A DNA stretch of 55,032 bases. Origin: Clostridiales bacterium. Lineage in GTDB: Bacteria > Bacillota > Clostridia > Oscillospirales > Oscillospiraceae. Below, in pieces: positions 15,524 to 24,645 of the stretch (positions are counted from its first letter, which is position 1; each line of letters opens with the position of its first letter). The stretch covers positions 1 to 55,032 of the forward strand of contig SFLD01000007.1 of the NCBI GenBank assembly GCA_004553545.1. Direction: 5' to 3'. A program made the position numbers and the translations under genes. The notes beneath the pieces are model-generated. The model saw only the letters and a program-made list of their open reading frames with translations, had not been told where the DNA came from and did not search any database.

Positions 15524-17785
15524 TTACCCTCTTCCCACCCGGGCGGTGAGGAGCAGGGCGGCCAGGAGCCAGAGGAGCAGGAAGGCCAGCATGGTGACGG
15601 GGCCCATCAGGGAAAAGCTCCGCTGCATGCAGAGGTAGTAGGCCAGGAGCGCCCCGGCGGCGGAGCTCAGAAGGCCCAGGACCGTGGCCTTCCGGGCGGC
15701 GGAGCAGAGGCGGCGGCTGCCCGTCACGGTCTCGGCGTAGGGCAGCAGTCCCTCCCGCAGGAGGAGCGCCCGGGGAAGGCCGCGGCCTTCCTCCTGCTCC
15801 GAGAGCGCCACCCGGGCGGCGAGGGGCGGATACTCCACCTTCACCTTCCGCTGGAACTTTCGCTGCAGGAGGGCCGGGGTGATGTTCATGTCCCGGGCGG
15901 CCAGGATGGGCGTGATCCGGCCCCGGCGCAGCATCCGCAGCGCCCAGTCCACGTTCTCCGCCGCGTGGTACTTCACGGCGAAGACCGCCGCCAGCTCCCG
16001 GTCCACGGAGAGGAAGAGCCCGGTCTTGAGGTTCAGGGACGCCGGCAGCCGCACGTCCATCTTCCGGAGGAAGGAGGCGCTGCCCAGGAGCACGCTCTCC
16101 CCCCGGATGGTCCCGGCCCAGCCGCCCTCCTCATAGAAGCTGAAGTCCTGGGCGGTGAGGGTGGTGCCCCCCTCGCTGCGGACCAGGCCCTCGAAGAGCC
16201 GGGCAAGGCCGCTGCCGCTGGCGCTGGCCAGGGCGGAGGCGTAGGAGACGGCATCCGGCAGGGTGGTGCCGTAGACCTTGATGCCGTTCAGGCGCACGGA
16301 GCCCGGCGGGAAGAGGTCCGCGTCCGTCAGGATCATGGCGCGCTTTGCGCTGATGCGCTCCGCGCCGAACCAGCCCGCCACGGCGCAGCCGCCCCGCTGC
16401 AGCTGCCTTGCCAGGGCGGAGAAGGGCAGCGGGAAGGCGAGCGGCAGGGCGAAGGACGCCGCCGCCGCCAGGATGGCGGACCAGGAGAGCAGGAAGTCCT
16501 GCCCCCGCCCCTGCCCGAAGGAGGAGAGGCCCGCAAAGACCGCCGTCCCCACGAAGATCACCGGCAGGATGGCCGTGCTCCAGAGGAGGGGCAGGTCGTC
16601 CCTGGCGGCGGCGGTATAGAAGCCCGGCAGGCTGCCCCGCTGCTTGCAGGCGCCCTGGGGCGTGTCCGTCACGAGATAGGGGGGAGCGTCCGTCAGGGCG
16701 GCGGTGCGGCAGGTGTCGTACCAGCCCCGGCTCTCCCGGCCGCAGCCCCAGAGGGCCACGGTGAGGCCCAGGCAGGCCACGGCGGCGTAGCCGTCGGCCC
16801 CGGTCCGCTCCGGCAGGAGGAAGCGGCTGACGCCGTCCGCCAGGCACACCAGGGCGGAGAGGCTCAGCATCAGCTCGCCGGAGAAGCGCTTCCTGCCCAA
16901 AAGCCGGAAGCCCTTGGCGATCACGCTCCGGCAGAGGAGCATCACCAGCAGCAAAACGCCCAGCTCCGAGCCGCTCCGGATAAGAGCGTCCGTGGACCAG
17001 AAGGGGATGGAAAAGCCCCGGTCCTCCGCTACGTGCAGGGCGATGGGGACAAGGCTGAAAAGCAGCGCCCAGCCCAGGGGGGCCTTCTGCCGCTGATAGG
17101 CCTGCCGGTAGGCGGCGGCCACGTCCTCCAGATCCGGCTCCGGGCCGATGGTCTCCGCCTCGTCTTCCTCCTCCGGCTCCTCGTCCTCGGGCTTGGGGGT
17201 GTAGATGGATTCCGTGTCCTCCATGGGCTTGCGGGAGAAGAGGCCCCGACGCCGCCGTTTCTCCGGCAGCAGCTCCGGCTCCCCTTCCTCCTCCATCACG
17301 GCGGCCACCGTCCGCTGCACCACCTCCTCCATGGAGATGGGCTGGGGCGGCGGAGGGAAGGGGCTGTCCTTTTTCGGCTCCTCCGGGACGGGGTCCTCCT
17401 TGGGACGGCGGAAGAGCCGCACCTTGGAGCCGGACTTCTCCGCCGGAGGCTCGGGCTCCGGCTCCGGGGCGGGCTTCGCCGCCTCCGGGATGGGGAAGCG
17501 CCGGGTCTCGCCGGCGTCCGCCGGAGGAGTCGGTTTGACTTCCGCTTTGGCTTCCGGCTTGCTCTCCGGCTGGGGCGGAGGCGGAGGTTCGGGGGCGCTC
17601 TCCGGCTCTCCGGCCACGGCCCGCTCCACGTCCGCCAGGATCTTCCGCTCCCGACCGCCGCCGTACTCCGCCAGGATCTCCTCCAGGGAGTAGTCCTCCT
17701 CCTGGGTGAGGTCCAGATCGTCCGTCATGGCCCGGGCGTCCCGCAGCAGGGCGTCATATGAAGTTTTGTCCTGCTTTGAGGCCAT
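15524..17785 (-). CDS. membrane protein with degenerate P-type-ATPase-like core and disordered N terminus
   Basis: 753 residues. Residues 1 to about 235 are low-complexity, Pro/Glu-rich and likely disordered, with basic patches KRRRRGLFSRK. From about 240 on there are several transmembrane segments, then a cytoplasmic part that can be laid over P1B ATPases. A proline-rich helix (ALPLAFPLPFSALARQL) precedes AMILTDADLFPPG near residue 488, where the DKTGT phosphorylation site is expected. GSASFLRKMDV matches the N-domain. ITPILAARDMN lies where the TGD motif belongs. Two terminal helices follow. All catalytic motifs are lost, so it is a predicted pseudo-pump. Upstream is rlmB on the same strand. 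Function unknown. Confidence 0.72.
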   Translation of the reverse strand: MASKQDKTSYDALLRDARAMTDDLDLTQEEDYSLEEILAEYGGGRERKILADVERAVAGEPESAPEPPPPPQPESKPEAKAEVKPTPPADAGETRRFPIPEAAKPAPEPEPEPPAEKSGSKVRLFRRPKEDPVPEEPKKDSPFPPPPQPISMEEVVQRTVAAVMEEEGEPELLPEKRRRRGLFSRKPMEDTESIYTPKPEDEEPEEEDEAETIGPEPDLEDVAAAYRQAYQRQKAPLGWALLFSLVPIALHVAEDRGFSIPFWSTDALIRSGSELGVLLLVMLLCRSVIAKGFRLLGRKRFSGELMLSLSALVCLADGVSRFLLPERTGADGYAAVACLGLTVALWGCGRESRGWYDTCRTAALTDAPPYLVTDTPQGACKQRGSLPGFYTAAARDDLPLLWSTAILPVIFVGTAVFAGLSSFGQGRGQDFLLSWSAILAAAASFALPLAFPLPFSALARQLQRGGCAVAGWFGAERISAKRAMILTDADLFPPGSVRLNGIKVYGTTLPDAVSYASALASASGSGLARLFEGLVRSEGGTTLTAQDFSFYEEGGWAGTIRGESVLLGSASFLRKMDVRLPASLNLKTGLFLSVDRELAAVFAVKYHAAENVDWALRMLRRGRITPILAARDMNITPALLQRKFQRKVKVEYPPLAARVALSEQEEGRGLPRALLLREGLLPYAETVTGSRRLCSAARKATVLGLLSSAAGALLAYYLCMQRSFSLMGPVTMLAFLLLWLLAALLLTARVGRG

Positions 17786-17824
17786 AGACGCTCCTTTCTG
17801 TGTCCGCCGGGGGCGCTGGTTTTA

Positions 17825-18595
17825 TTATCCCATCCGCTGGCGGACGGCTTCGTAGAGGAGGATGGCGGCTGCGGCGCTGGCGTTGAGGGAATTGAGTCCG
17901 CCCTTCATGGGAATGCTGACAAGGAAGTCGCAGTTCTCCTCCACCAGGCGGCTCATGCCCTCGCCCTCGCTGCCGATGACGATGGCGGCGGGACCCTTCA
18001 GGTCCGCGTGGTAGAGGTCCGTGGTGCCGCCGGCGGCGGTGCCGAAGACCCAGACGCCCTGGTCCTTCAGGTCCTTGAGAAGGGCCGGGAGGTTGGGTAC
18101 CCGGGCCACGGGCAGATAGCTCACCGCCCCGGCGGAGGTCTTGGCGACGACGGACGTGAGCCCCGCGCTGCGGCGCTTGGGGATGATGACCCCGTGGGCC
18201 CCGGCGCAGTAGGCGGTGCGGATGATGGCTCCCAGGTTGTGGGGGTCGGAGATCTCATCGCAGACCACAAGGAGGGGGGCTTCCCCCTTCTCCCGGGCGG
18301 CGTTCAGGATGCTCTCCACGCTGACATACTCCCGGACGCTGGCCAGGGCGATGACGCCCTGGTGGGCGTGGGTGCGGCTCATGGCGTCCAGCTTGCGGCG
18401 GTCCGCCTCCACCACCACCGTCCCGGCGGCCCGGGCCTTGGAGGCGATGTGGCCCAGGGTCTTGTCCGTCTCCCCCTTCTGGAGGTAGATCTTGTCGATG
18501 GCCGTTCCGGCGCGCAGGGCCTCGATGACGGCGTTGCGGCCCTCGATGAGGCCGTCGGCCTCCGCCGTCAGGGCGTTTTTCTTCTCATTGTCCAT
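17825..18595 (-). CDS. rlmB: 23S rRNA (guanosine 2'-O) methyltransferase, TrmH/RlmB family
   Basis: 256-residue SpoU/TrmH-family SPOUT methyltransferase. An N-terminal substrate-binding domain (LIEGRNAVIEAL, residues about 14-85) precedes the knotted SAM-binding domain with motifs DPHNLGAIIRTA, IVIGSEGEGMSRL and IPMKGGLNSLNASAAAAI. It probably 2'-O-methylates G2251 of 23S rRNA; other TrmH-family rRNA targets cannot be excluded. ATG 18595 has GGAGGA at ideal spacing; the frame extends 24 codons further upstream without such a site. A TATACT -10-like element lies at 18653-18658 (minus strand). Confidence 0.9.
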   Translation of the reverse strand: MDNEKKNALTAEADGLIEGRNAVIEALRAGTAIDKIYLQKGETDKTLGHIASKARAAGTVVVEADRRKLDAMSRTHAHQGVIALASVREYVSVESILNAAREKGEAPLLVVCDEISDPHNLGAIIRTAYCAGAHGVIIPKRRSAGLTSVVAKTSAGAVSYLPVARVPNLPALLKDLKDQGVWVFGTAAGGTTDLYHADLKGPAAIVIGSEGEGMSRLVEENCDFLVSIPMKGGLNSLNASAAAAILLYEAVRQRMG

Positions 18596-18720
18596 GGATG
18601 TCCTCCGGAAAGCGGGAGACCTGCCCCCGCGGGATCGGGAATTCCGCTCCAGTATACCATAACCCACGCTCTTAGGAAAGAAGATTCACAGAAAATTTAT
18701 CAAAATTCCATGGCCTGTCC

Positions 18721-18749
18721 TTGTTTGTACCGCCGTTCCGTGCTATGAT
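18721..18749 (+). promoter_or_regulatory. sigma-70-type promoter for ftsH
   Basis: TTGTTT (18721-18726), a 17-bp spacer and TATGAT (18744-18749), 82 bp before the ftsH ATG. Confidence 0.68.
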
Positions 18750-18830
18750 ATCCTGGAAAATCCGTATCCCCGCGATACTGCCACGGCCGGGGCGTTCCGG
18801 CCCTTCCCCCGCGGAAAGGAGACCCCTCTG

Positions 18831-20999
18831 ATGAATCAAAACGACAAGCGAAACGACCAAAACAACAAGGGCGGCAAGAACCTGCAGGGCGTGCTGCGCC
18901 TGGTGGCCTGGGCCCTGCTGCTGACGCTGGTGCTCCGCTACGCCGGGCTCTACATCAACAGCAAGACCGGCAACGCCGCCTCAGCGGAGATCCCCTACTC
19001 CACCTTCATCGACCTCATTGAGGAGGACAAGGCGGAGTTCGTCCGCTTTGACTCGGATGCCCAGCTCCTGCGCCTCACCACCAAGGCCGACTACACCTAT
19101 ACGGACGAGGACGGCAAGGCCTTCACCGGCAAGAACTTCTACACCGTCCCCATCAGCAACGATGACCTCATCCCCCTCCTCACCGAGAAGGGCGTGGGCT
19201 ACACGGCGGGACCCTACTCGCCCCCCATGTCCACGGGCATGGCCCTCCTCATCAGCTACGTCCTGCCCTTCCTCCTCATCATGCTGATGTTCTCCCTCTT
19301 CTGGCGCTGGATGTCCAAAAAGGGCGGCATGGGCGGCATCGGCGGCATCGGCGGCGTGGGCAAGGCCAACGCCAAGGTCTATATGGAGAAGCAGACCGGC
19401 GTCACCTTCCGGGACGTGGCCGGGCAGGACGAGGCCAAGGAGTCCCTGACGGAGATCATCGACTTCCTCCATAACCCCCAGAAGTATACCGAGATCGGCG
19501 CGAAGCTCCCCAAGGGCGCCCTGCTGGTGGGCCCTCCGGGTACCGGCAAGACCCTGCTCGCCAAGGCCGTGGCCGGCGAGGCCAACGTCCCCTTCTTCTC
19601 CATCTCCGGTTCGGACTTTGTGGAGATGTTCGTGGGTGTGGGCGCTTCCCGTGTCCGTGACCTCTTCAAGGAGGCCGCGAAGGTGGCCCCCTGCATCGTC
19701 TTCATCGACGAGATCGACACCATCGGCAAGACCCGTGACTCCGGCCGCTTCGGCGGCAACGACGAGCGGGAGCAGACCTTAAACCAGCTCCTGGCGGAGA
19801 TGGACGGCTTCGACCCCACCAAGGGCATCATCCTTCTGGCGGCCACCAACCGCCCGGAGGTCCTGGACCAGGCTCTCCTCCGCCCCGGCCGCTTCGACCG
19901 GCGCATCACCATCGACCGGCCCAACCTGGCGGGCCGTCTCGCAACGCTCCAGGTCCACACCCGCAACATCAAGCTGGCGGAGGACGTGAACCTCAAAAAG
20001 GTGGCTCTCGCCACCGCGGGCTGCGTGGGCGCGGACCTTGCCAACCTCGTCAACGAGGCCGCCCTCCGGGCCGTCCGCAAGGGCCGCAAGCTGGTGACCC
20101 AGGAGGACCTGCTGGCCGCCTTCGAGCTGGTCATCGCCGGCACGGAGAAGAAGGGCAGCGTCCTCACGGAGTTTGAGAAGAAGCTGGTTGCCTACCACGA
20201 GGTGGGCCACGCCATGGTCGCCTATAAGCTCAAGAACACCGAGCCTGTCCAGAAGATCACCATCGTCCCCCACACCCAGGGCGCCCTGGGCTACACCCTC
20301 CTGATGCCGGAGGAGGACAAGACCGAGCTCCGCACCAAGGACGAGCTCATGAGCAAGATCGCCGTCTCCATGGGCGGCCGGGCCGCCGAGGAAGTGGTGC
20401 TGAACACCATGACCAACGGCGCCAGCCAGGACATCCAGGAAGCCACCGCCATCGCCCGGAACATGGTGGCCATGTTCGGCATGAGCGACCGCTTCGGCAT
20501 GATGGCCCTGGCCTCCCGCCGGAGCCAGTATCTGGACGGCGGCTACGGCATGGACTGCGCCCAGGATACCGCCGCCGCCATGGACGAGGCGGTGAAGAAC
20601 ATCCTGGACGAGTGCTACGCCAAGGCCGTGGGCATCCTGAAGGACAGCCGGGAGGACATGGACAAGGTCGTCGCCTACCTCCTGGAGAAGGAGACCATCA
20701 CCGGCGGCGAGATGGTGGCCATTCTGGAGGGCCGGGACCCCGCCACCGTGGAGGATGCCTACGCCTCCACCGAGCCGAAGGGCCTGCAGGACGGCTTCCG
20801 TCCCTCCCAGCCGGAGGTCATCGAGCCCGCCGCCCGGAAGGTCCACATGATCTCCGAGAAGATCGAGGCCCCGGAGCCCCAGGAGGAGAAGCCTGAGGAA
20901 GCGGAAACTTCCGAAACCTCCGCCCAGGAGCCCAAGGAGACTTCCGGACCCGCCCCGGAGGAAGCGCCCAATGAGCCCGATCCCCCTGCGGAGCCCTAA
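18831..20999 (+). CDS. ftsH: ATP-dependent zinc metalloprotease FtsH
   Basis: 722-residue membrane-anchored AAA+ protease that degrades misfolded and regulatory membrane or cytosolic proteins. Transmembrane helix 1 (about residues 20-40), an extracytoplasmic FtsH_ext domain, helix 2 (about 140-160) and a Gly-rich linker (GGMGGIGGIGG) come first. The AAA domain has Walker A GPPGTGKT (234-241), Walker B CIVFIDEID and the second region of homology ATNRPEVLDQALLRPGRFDR. The zinc protease motif HEVGH is at 456-460. The last 70 residues are an acidic, Pro/Glu-rich tail longer than in B. subtilis FtsH. GGAAAGGAG precedes ATG 18831; its own terminator follows. Confidence 0.96.
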   Translation: MNQNDKRNDQNNKGGKNLQGVLRLVAWALLLTLVLRYAGLYINSKTGNAASAEIPYSTFIDLIEEDKAEFVRFDSDAQLLRLTTKADYTYTDEDGKAFTGKNFYTVPISNDDLIPLLTEKGVGYTAGPYSPPMSTGMALLISYVLPFLLIMLMFSLFWRWMSKKGGMGGIGGIGGVGKANAKVYMEKQTGVTFRDVAGQDEAKESLTEIIDFLHNPQKYTEIGAKLPKGALLVGPPGTGKTLLAKAVAGEANVPFFSISGSDFVEMFVGVGASRVRDLFKEAAKVAPCIVFIDEIDTIGKTRDSGRFGGNDEREQTLNQLLAEMDGFDPTKGIILLAATNRPEVLDQALLRPGRFDRRITIDRPNLAGRLATLQVHTRNIKLAEDVNLKKVALATAGCVGADLANLVNEAALRAVRKGRKLVTQEDLLAAFELVIAGTEKKGSVLTEFEKKLVAYHEVGHAMVAYKLKNTEPVQKITIVPHTQGALGYTLLMPEEDKTELRTKDELMSKIAVSMGGRAAEEVVLNTMTNGASQDIQEATAIARNMVAMFGMSDRFGMMALASRRSQYLDGGYGMDCAQDTAAAMDEAVKNILDECYAKAVGILKDSREDMDKVVAYLLEKETITGGEMVAILEGRDPATVEDAYASTEPKGLQDGFRPSQPEVIEPAARKVHMISEKIEAPEPQEEKPEEAETSETSAQEPKETSGPAPEEAPNEPDPPAEP

Positions 21000-21010
21000 G
21001 AGAAGAGAGA

Positions 21011-21042
21011 GCAGACGCGCTTTCCGGCGCGTCTGCTTTTTT
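21011..21042 (+). terminator. ftsH terminator
   Basis: Perfect 10-bp stem GCAGACGCGC / GCGCGTCTGC with a 6-base loop and T6 tract, 11 bases after the ftsH stop. Confidence 0.93.
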
Positions 21043-21050
21043 CTGCCCGA

Positions 21051-21091
21051 TTTTACCGGGACTTTACGAAAGCGGGGTTTTTCACTTTACA
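21051..21091 (+). promoter_or_regulatory. candidate PhoP/PhoB-binding repeats upstream of pstS
   Basis: TTTAC occurs at 21052-21056, 21063-21067 (11 bp apart) and 21086-21090 (followed by A), all in the same orientation. This resembles the direct TTWACA repeats with 11-bp period bound by PhoP-type regulators. A phoP homologue is encoded downstream in the same operon. Binding not demonstrated; the third copy is off the exact 22-bp phase by one base. Confidence 0.42.
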
Positions 21092-21213
21092 TCCGGGTGC
21101 GAGAATGAAGCTGTCCTGAGGGAAAGGCACTGCGGGCTCCGCCCGCTGACGATATCCCCCGAAGGGAATCCCTCGAAAAACTCTGACCTTACGATTCAGA
21201 AAGGAAGATCTGT

Positions 21214-22080
21214 ATGAAGAAGTTTTGGACCATTCTTGCCTCCGCCACGCTGGCGCTGACCCTGCTCGCCGGCTGCGGCAGCAGCGGCAATGCCCCCGCC
21301 TCCTCCGCCGCTTCCTCCGCCCCCTCCGGCGGCGACACCGAGCTCACCGGCTCCGTGGCCACCGACGGCTCCACCTCCATGAAGTCCGTCATCGGCGCCC
21401 TGGGCGAGTCCTTCCAGAACGCCAACAGCGGCGTCACCTTCACCTATAACCCCACCGGCTCCGGCTCCGGCATCCAGGCCGTCAGCGAGGGCCGCTGCGA
21501 CATCGGCCTCGCCAGCCGCGGCCTGAAGGACGATGAGAAGTCCTCCGGCCTCACCGAGACCGTCCTGGCCTACGACGGCATCGCCGTGGTGGTGAGCCCC
21601 GAGAACCCCGTCTCCGACCTGACCATTGAGCAGATCGCGGACATCTACACCGGCAAGATCACCAACTGGAGCGAGGTCGGCGGCAACGACGCTGAGATCG
21701 TCCTCATCGGCCGCGAGGCCGGCTCCGGCACCCGGGACGGCTTTGAGTCCATCACCGGCACCGAGGAGGCCTGCCAGTACCGTCAGGAGCTGACCTCCAC
21801 CGGCGACGTCATCGCCACCGTCTCTCAGAACCCCAACGCCATCGGCTATGCCTCCCTCTCCGCCGTGAAGGAGAGCGTCAAGGCCCTGAGCGTCGGCGGC
21901 GTCGCCCCCAGCGAGGATACCGTCAAGGACGGCAGCTACCTCATCCAGCGCCCCTTCGTCCTGGTGACCAAGGACGGCGTCACCCTCAGCCCCGCCGCCC
22001 AGGCCTTCTTTGACTACGCCACCTCCGCCGAGGCCGCTCCCATCATCGCCCAGGCCGGCGCCGTGGCCGCCAACGGCTAA
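21214..22080 (+). CDS. pstS: phosphate ABC transporter substrate-binding lipoprotein PstS
   Basis: 288-residue high-affinity phosphate receptor. The lipoprotein signal ends at Cys21 (LLAGC), followed by a Ser/Ala-rich linker. The PBP-like-2 fold shows GSVATDGSTSMKSV, YNPTGSGSGIQAV and GREAGSGTRDGFES; the Ser/Arg/Gly residues of these loops hold phosphate in the family. First gene of the pst-pho operon. AAAGGAAG lies upstream of ATG 21214. A strong intercistronic hairpin follows. Confidence 0.95.
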   Translation: MKKFWTILASATLALTLLAGCGSSGNAPASSAASSAPSGGDTELTGSVATDGSTSMKSVIGALGESFQNANSGVTFTYNPTGSGSGIQAVSEGRCDIGLASRGLKDDEKSSGLTETVLAYDGIAVVVSPENPVSDLTIEQIADIYTGKITNWSEVGGNDAEIVLIGREAGSGTRDGFESITGTEEACQYRQELTSTGDVIATVSQNPNAIGYASLSAVKESVKALSVGGVAPSEDTVKDGSYLIQRPFVLVTKDGVTLSPAAQAFFDYATSAEAAPIIAQAGAVAANG

Positions 22081-22092
22081 AGAAGAGATCTT

Positions 22093-22126
22093 GCCTTCCG
22101 GGGGACGCTTCGTCCCCCGGTAAGGC
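22093..22126 (+). other. intercistronic hairpin between pstS and pstC
   Basis: 10-bp perfect stem CCGGGGGACG / CGTCCCCCGG (22098-22107 with 22111-22120), extended by GCCTT/AAGGC around a bulge; no T tract. Probably raises pstS mRNA over the rest of the operon, as the similar hairpin after the TRAP receptor gene may do. Confidence 0.7.
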
Positions 22127-22148
22127 CGCTTGAGAGGAGGAGAGAACC

Positions 22149-23033
22149 ATGAAGAAAGCCAAGCGGAGCCGGGAAGTCCTGGAGGCCGCCATCCACGGCG
22201 TTTTCCTGCTGCTGGGGCTCATCACCGTGGGCTGCGTGCTGGCCATCACGGTGTATCTCGTGCTCTCAGGCATCCCCGCCATCCGGGAGATCGGCCTCTG
22301 GAACTTCCTTTTCGGGAAGGAATGGGCCTCCACGGCGGCGGACCCCAAGTTCGGCATCCTGCCCTTCCTCCTCACCAGTGTCTACGGCACCGCCGGGGCC
22401 ATTCTCCTGGGTGTCCCGGTGGGCTTCCTCACGGCGGTGTATCTCGCCAAGGCCGCCCCGCCCAAGCTCCGGGCCGCCCTCTCCGGAGCGGTGAGCCTGC
22501 TCGCGGGCATCCCCTCCGTGGTCTATGGCCTCGTCGGCATGATGGTGCTGGTCCCCGGCATCCGGAAGCTCTTCGGCCTGCCGGACGGCGCCAGCCTCCT
22601 TGCCGGTATCCTGGTGCTGGCGGTGATGATCCTCCCCTCCATCATCAAGGTCTCCGTCACGGCGCTCGAGGCCGTGCCGCCGGAGTATGAGGACGCCTCC
22701 CTGGCCCTGGGGGCCACGAAGGAGGAGACCTGGTTCCGGGTCTCCGTCCCGGCGGCCCGCAGCGGCATCGCCGCCGCCGTGGTGCTGGGCGTGGGCCGGG
22801 CCCTGGGCGAGGCCATGGCCGTCATCATGGTCTCCGGCAACGCCCCCAACATGCCCTCCCTCTTTGAGAGTGTGCGCTTCCTCACCACCGCCGTGGCCAG
22901 CGAGATGAGCTACTCCAGCGGCCTCCAGCGTCAGGCCCTCTTCTCCATCGCTCTCGTGCTCTATCTCTTCATCCTCCTCATCAACGCGGCGCTGAACTAC
23001 TTCCTGAAACGGGACAAGGAGGGCGGCAAATGA
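22149..23033 (+). CDS. pstC: phosphate ABC transporter permease PstC
   Basis: 294-residue inner-membrane permease with six transmembrane helices. The binding-protein-dependent permease EAA loop is at EDASLALGATKEETWFRV. AGGAGGAG precedes ATG 22149. The stop overlaps the start of pstA (ATGA at 23030-23033), so translation is coupled. Confidence 0.95.
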   Translation: MKKAKRSREVLEAAIHGVFLLLGLITVGCVLAITVYLVLSGIPAIREIGLWNFLFGKEWASTAADPKFGILPFLLTSVYGTAGAILLGVPVGFLTAVYLAKAAPPKLRAALSGAVSLLAGIPSVVYGLVGMMVLVPGIRKLFGLPDGASLLAGILVLAVMILPSIIKVSVTALEAVPPEYEDASLALGATKEETWFRVSVPAARSGIAAAVVLGVGRALGEAMAVIMVSGNAPNMPSLFESVRFLTTAVASEMSYSSGLQRQALFSIALVLYLFILLINAALNYFLKRDKEGGK

Positions 23034-23881
23034 AAACGGGACTTTCCTCCCAGCGCAGGCGCTGGATCTTCGCCGTCCGGGGCCTGATGGGCCTCGCGGC
23101 GGGGCTCACCTGCGCCCTGGTGCTCTTCCTGCTGGGCTACGTGCTGCTCCGGGGCATCCCCCACATCAGCTGGGAGCTCCTCTCCACCGCCCCCAGCATC
23201 CTTGCTGACCGGGTGGGCATCCTGCCGGACATCCTGAATACCGTCTACATCGTGCTGGCCACGGTGGTCATCGTGGTACCCCTGGGCGCCGGGGCCGCCG
23301 TCTACCTCAACGAGTACGCCTCGAACAAAAAAATGATCTCCGTCATCGAGTACGCGGCGGAGACCCTCTCCGGCATCCCCTCCATCATCTATGGCCTCGT
23401 CGGCATGATCATGTTCTGCGGCAACGGCTCTTCCCTGCTGGCAGGCGCCCTGACCCTGGTCATCATGAACCTCCCCACCGTCATGCGCACGACGCAGGAG
23501 AGCCTCAAGACCGTGCCCCAGAGCTACCGGGAGGGCGCCTTCGGCCTGGGGGCCGGCAAGTGGCGGGTCATCCGCACGGTGGTGCTCCCCGGCTGCGTGG
23601 ACGGCGTCATCACCGGTTGCATCCTGGCGGTGGGCCGCATCGTGGGCGAGTCCGCGGCGCTCCTTTACACCGCGGGCCTGGGCCACGCCATCAACGGATT
23701 GTGGAAAGGTCTCCACACCTCCGGCGCAACCCTCACCGTCTCCCTCTACCTCTACGCCAAGGAGGACGGCCGCTTTGACGAGGCCTTCGCCATCGCCGCC
23801 ATCCTGCTGTGCCTGACCCTGCTCATCAACCTGGCAGCTGCCGCCGTGGGGCGGTACTTCCGGAAAAGGAGGAGCCTATGA
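23030..23881 (+). CDS. pstA: phosphate ABC transporter permease PstA
   Basis: 283-residue permease partner of PstC. Six transmembrane helices; the EAA-loop region is at YREGAFGLGAGKWRVIRTVVLP. Start overlaps pstC by 4 bases and its stop overlaps pstB by 4 bases (ATGA), indicating strict co-translation. Confidence 0.95.
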   Translation: MKTGLSSQRRRWIFAVRGLMGLAAGLTCALVLFLLGYVLLRGIPHISWELLSTAPSILADRVGILPDILNTVYIVLATVVIVVPLGAGAAVYLNEYASNKKMISVIEYAAETLSGIPSIIYGLVGMIMFCGNGSSLLAGALTLVIMNLPTVMRTTQESLKTVPQSYREGAFGLGAGKWRVIRTVVLPGCVDGVITGCILAVGRIVGESAALLYTAGLGHAINGLWKGLHTSGATLTVSLYLYAKEDGRFDEAFAIAAILLCLTLLINLAAAAVGRYFRKRRSL

Positions 23882-24633
23882 GCGACATCCTGGAAGCAAA
23901 AACCTTGAACCTCTGGTACGGGGAGCATCACGCCCTCCACGACGTCTCCCTCTCCGTGCCGGAGAAGAGCATCACGGCCCTGATCGGGCCCTCCGGCTGC
24001 GGCAAGTCCACCTTCCTCAAGACCCTGAACCGGATGAATGACCTGATCCCCGGCGTGAAGATCACCGGCGAGGTGAACTACAAGGGCCAGAACATCCTCG
24101 CCCCCAACGTGGATGTCAGCGCCCTGCGGCGGGAGATCGGCATGGTCTTCCAGAAGCCCAACCCCTTCCCCATGAGCATCTACGACAATGTTGCCTACGG
24201 TCCCCGGACCCACGGCGTCCGGGGCAAGGCCAAGCTGGACGACATCGTGGAGCGCTCCCTCCGGGGCGCCGCCATCTGGGACGAGGTGAAGGACCGCCTG
24301 AAGAAGAACGCCCTGGGCCTCTCCGGCGGCCAACAGCAGCGGCTCTGCATCGCCCGGGCCCTGGCCGTGGAGCCGGAGGTCCTGCTGATGGACGAGCCCA
24401 CCAGCGCCCTGGACCCCATCTCCACCTCCCGCATCGAGGAGCTGGCCCTAGAGCTGAAGGAGCGCTACACCATCGTCATCGTCACCCACAACATGCAGCA
24501 GGCCGTCCGCATCTCGGACCAGACCGCCTTCTTCCTGCTGGGAGAGCTGGTGGAGTGCGGCAACACCGAGCAGCTCTTCTCCCAGCCCACGGACAAGCGC
24601 ACCGAGGACTACATCACCGGCCGCTTCGGCTGA
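23878..24633 (+). CDS. pstB: phosphate ABC transporter ATP-binding protein PstB
   Basis: 251-residue ATPase of the Pst importer. Walker A GPSGCGKST (37-45), the Q-loop region FQKPNPFPMSIYDNVAYGPR that is diagnostic of PstB, signature LSGGQ (148-152), Walker B LLMDEPTSALD and the H-loop VTHNM are all present. GGAGG lies just before ATG 23878. Confidence 0.96.
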   Translation: MSDILEAKTLNLWYGEHHALHDVSLSVPEKSITALIGPSGCGKSTFLKTLNRMNDLIPGVKITGEVNYKGQNILAPNVDVSALRREIGMVFQKPNPFPMSIYDNVAYGPRTHGVRGKAKLDDIVERSLRGAAIWDEVKDRLKKNALGLSGGQQQRLCIARALAVEPEVLLMDEPTSALDPISTSRIEELALELKERYTIVIVTHNMQQAVRISDQTAFFLLGELVECGNTEQLFSQPTDKRTEDYITGRFG

Positions 24634-24645
24634 CCCCCTTCCCCC

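Noticed and set aside
15965..17761. 598-codon plus-strand frame opposite the pseudo-ATPase gene
   Set aside because: Gly/Arg/Ala/Gln-rich shadow frame; the minus-strand gene has a coherent membrane topology.
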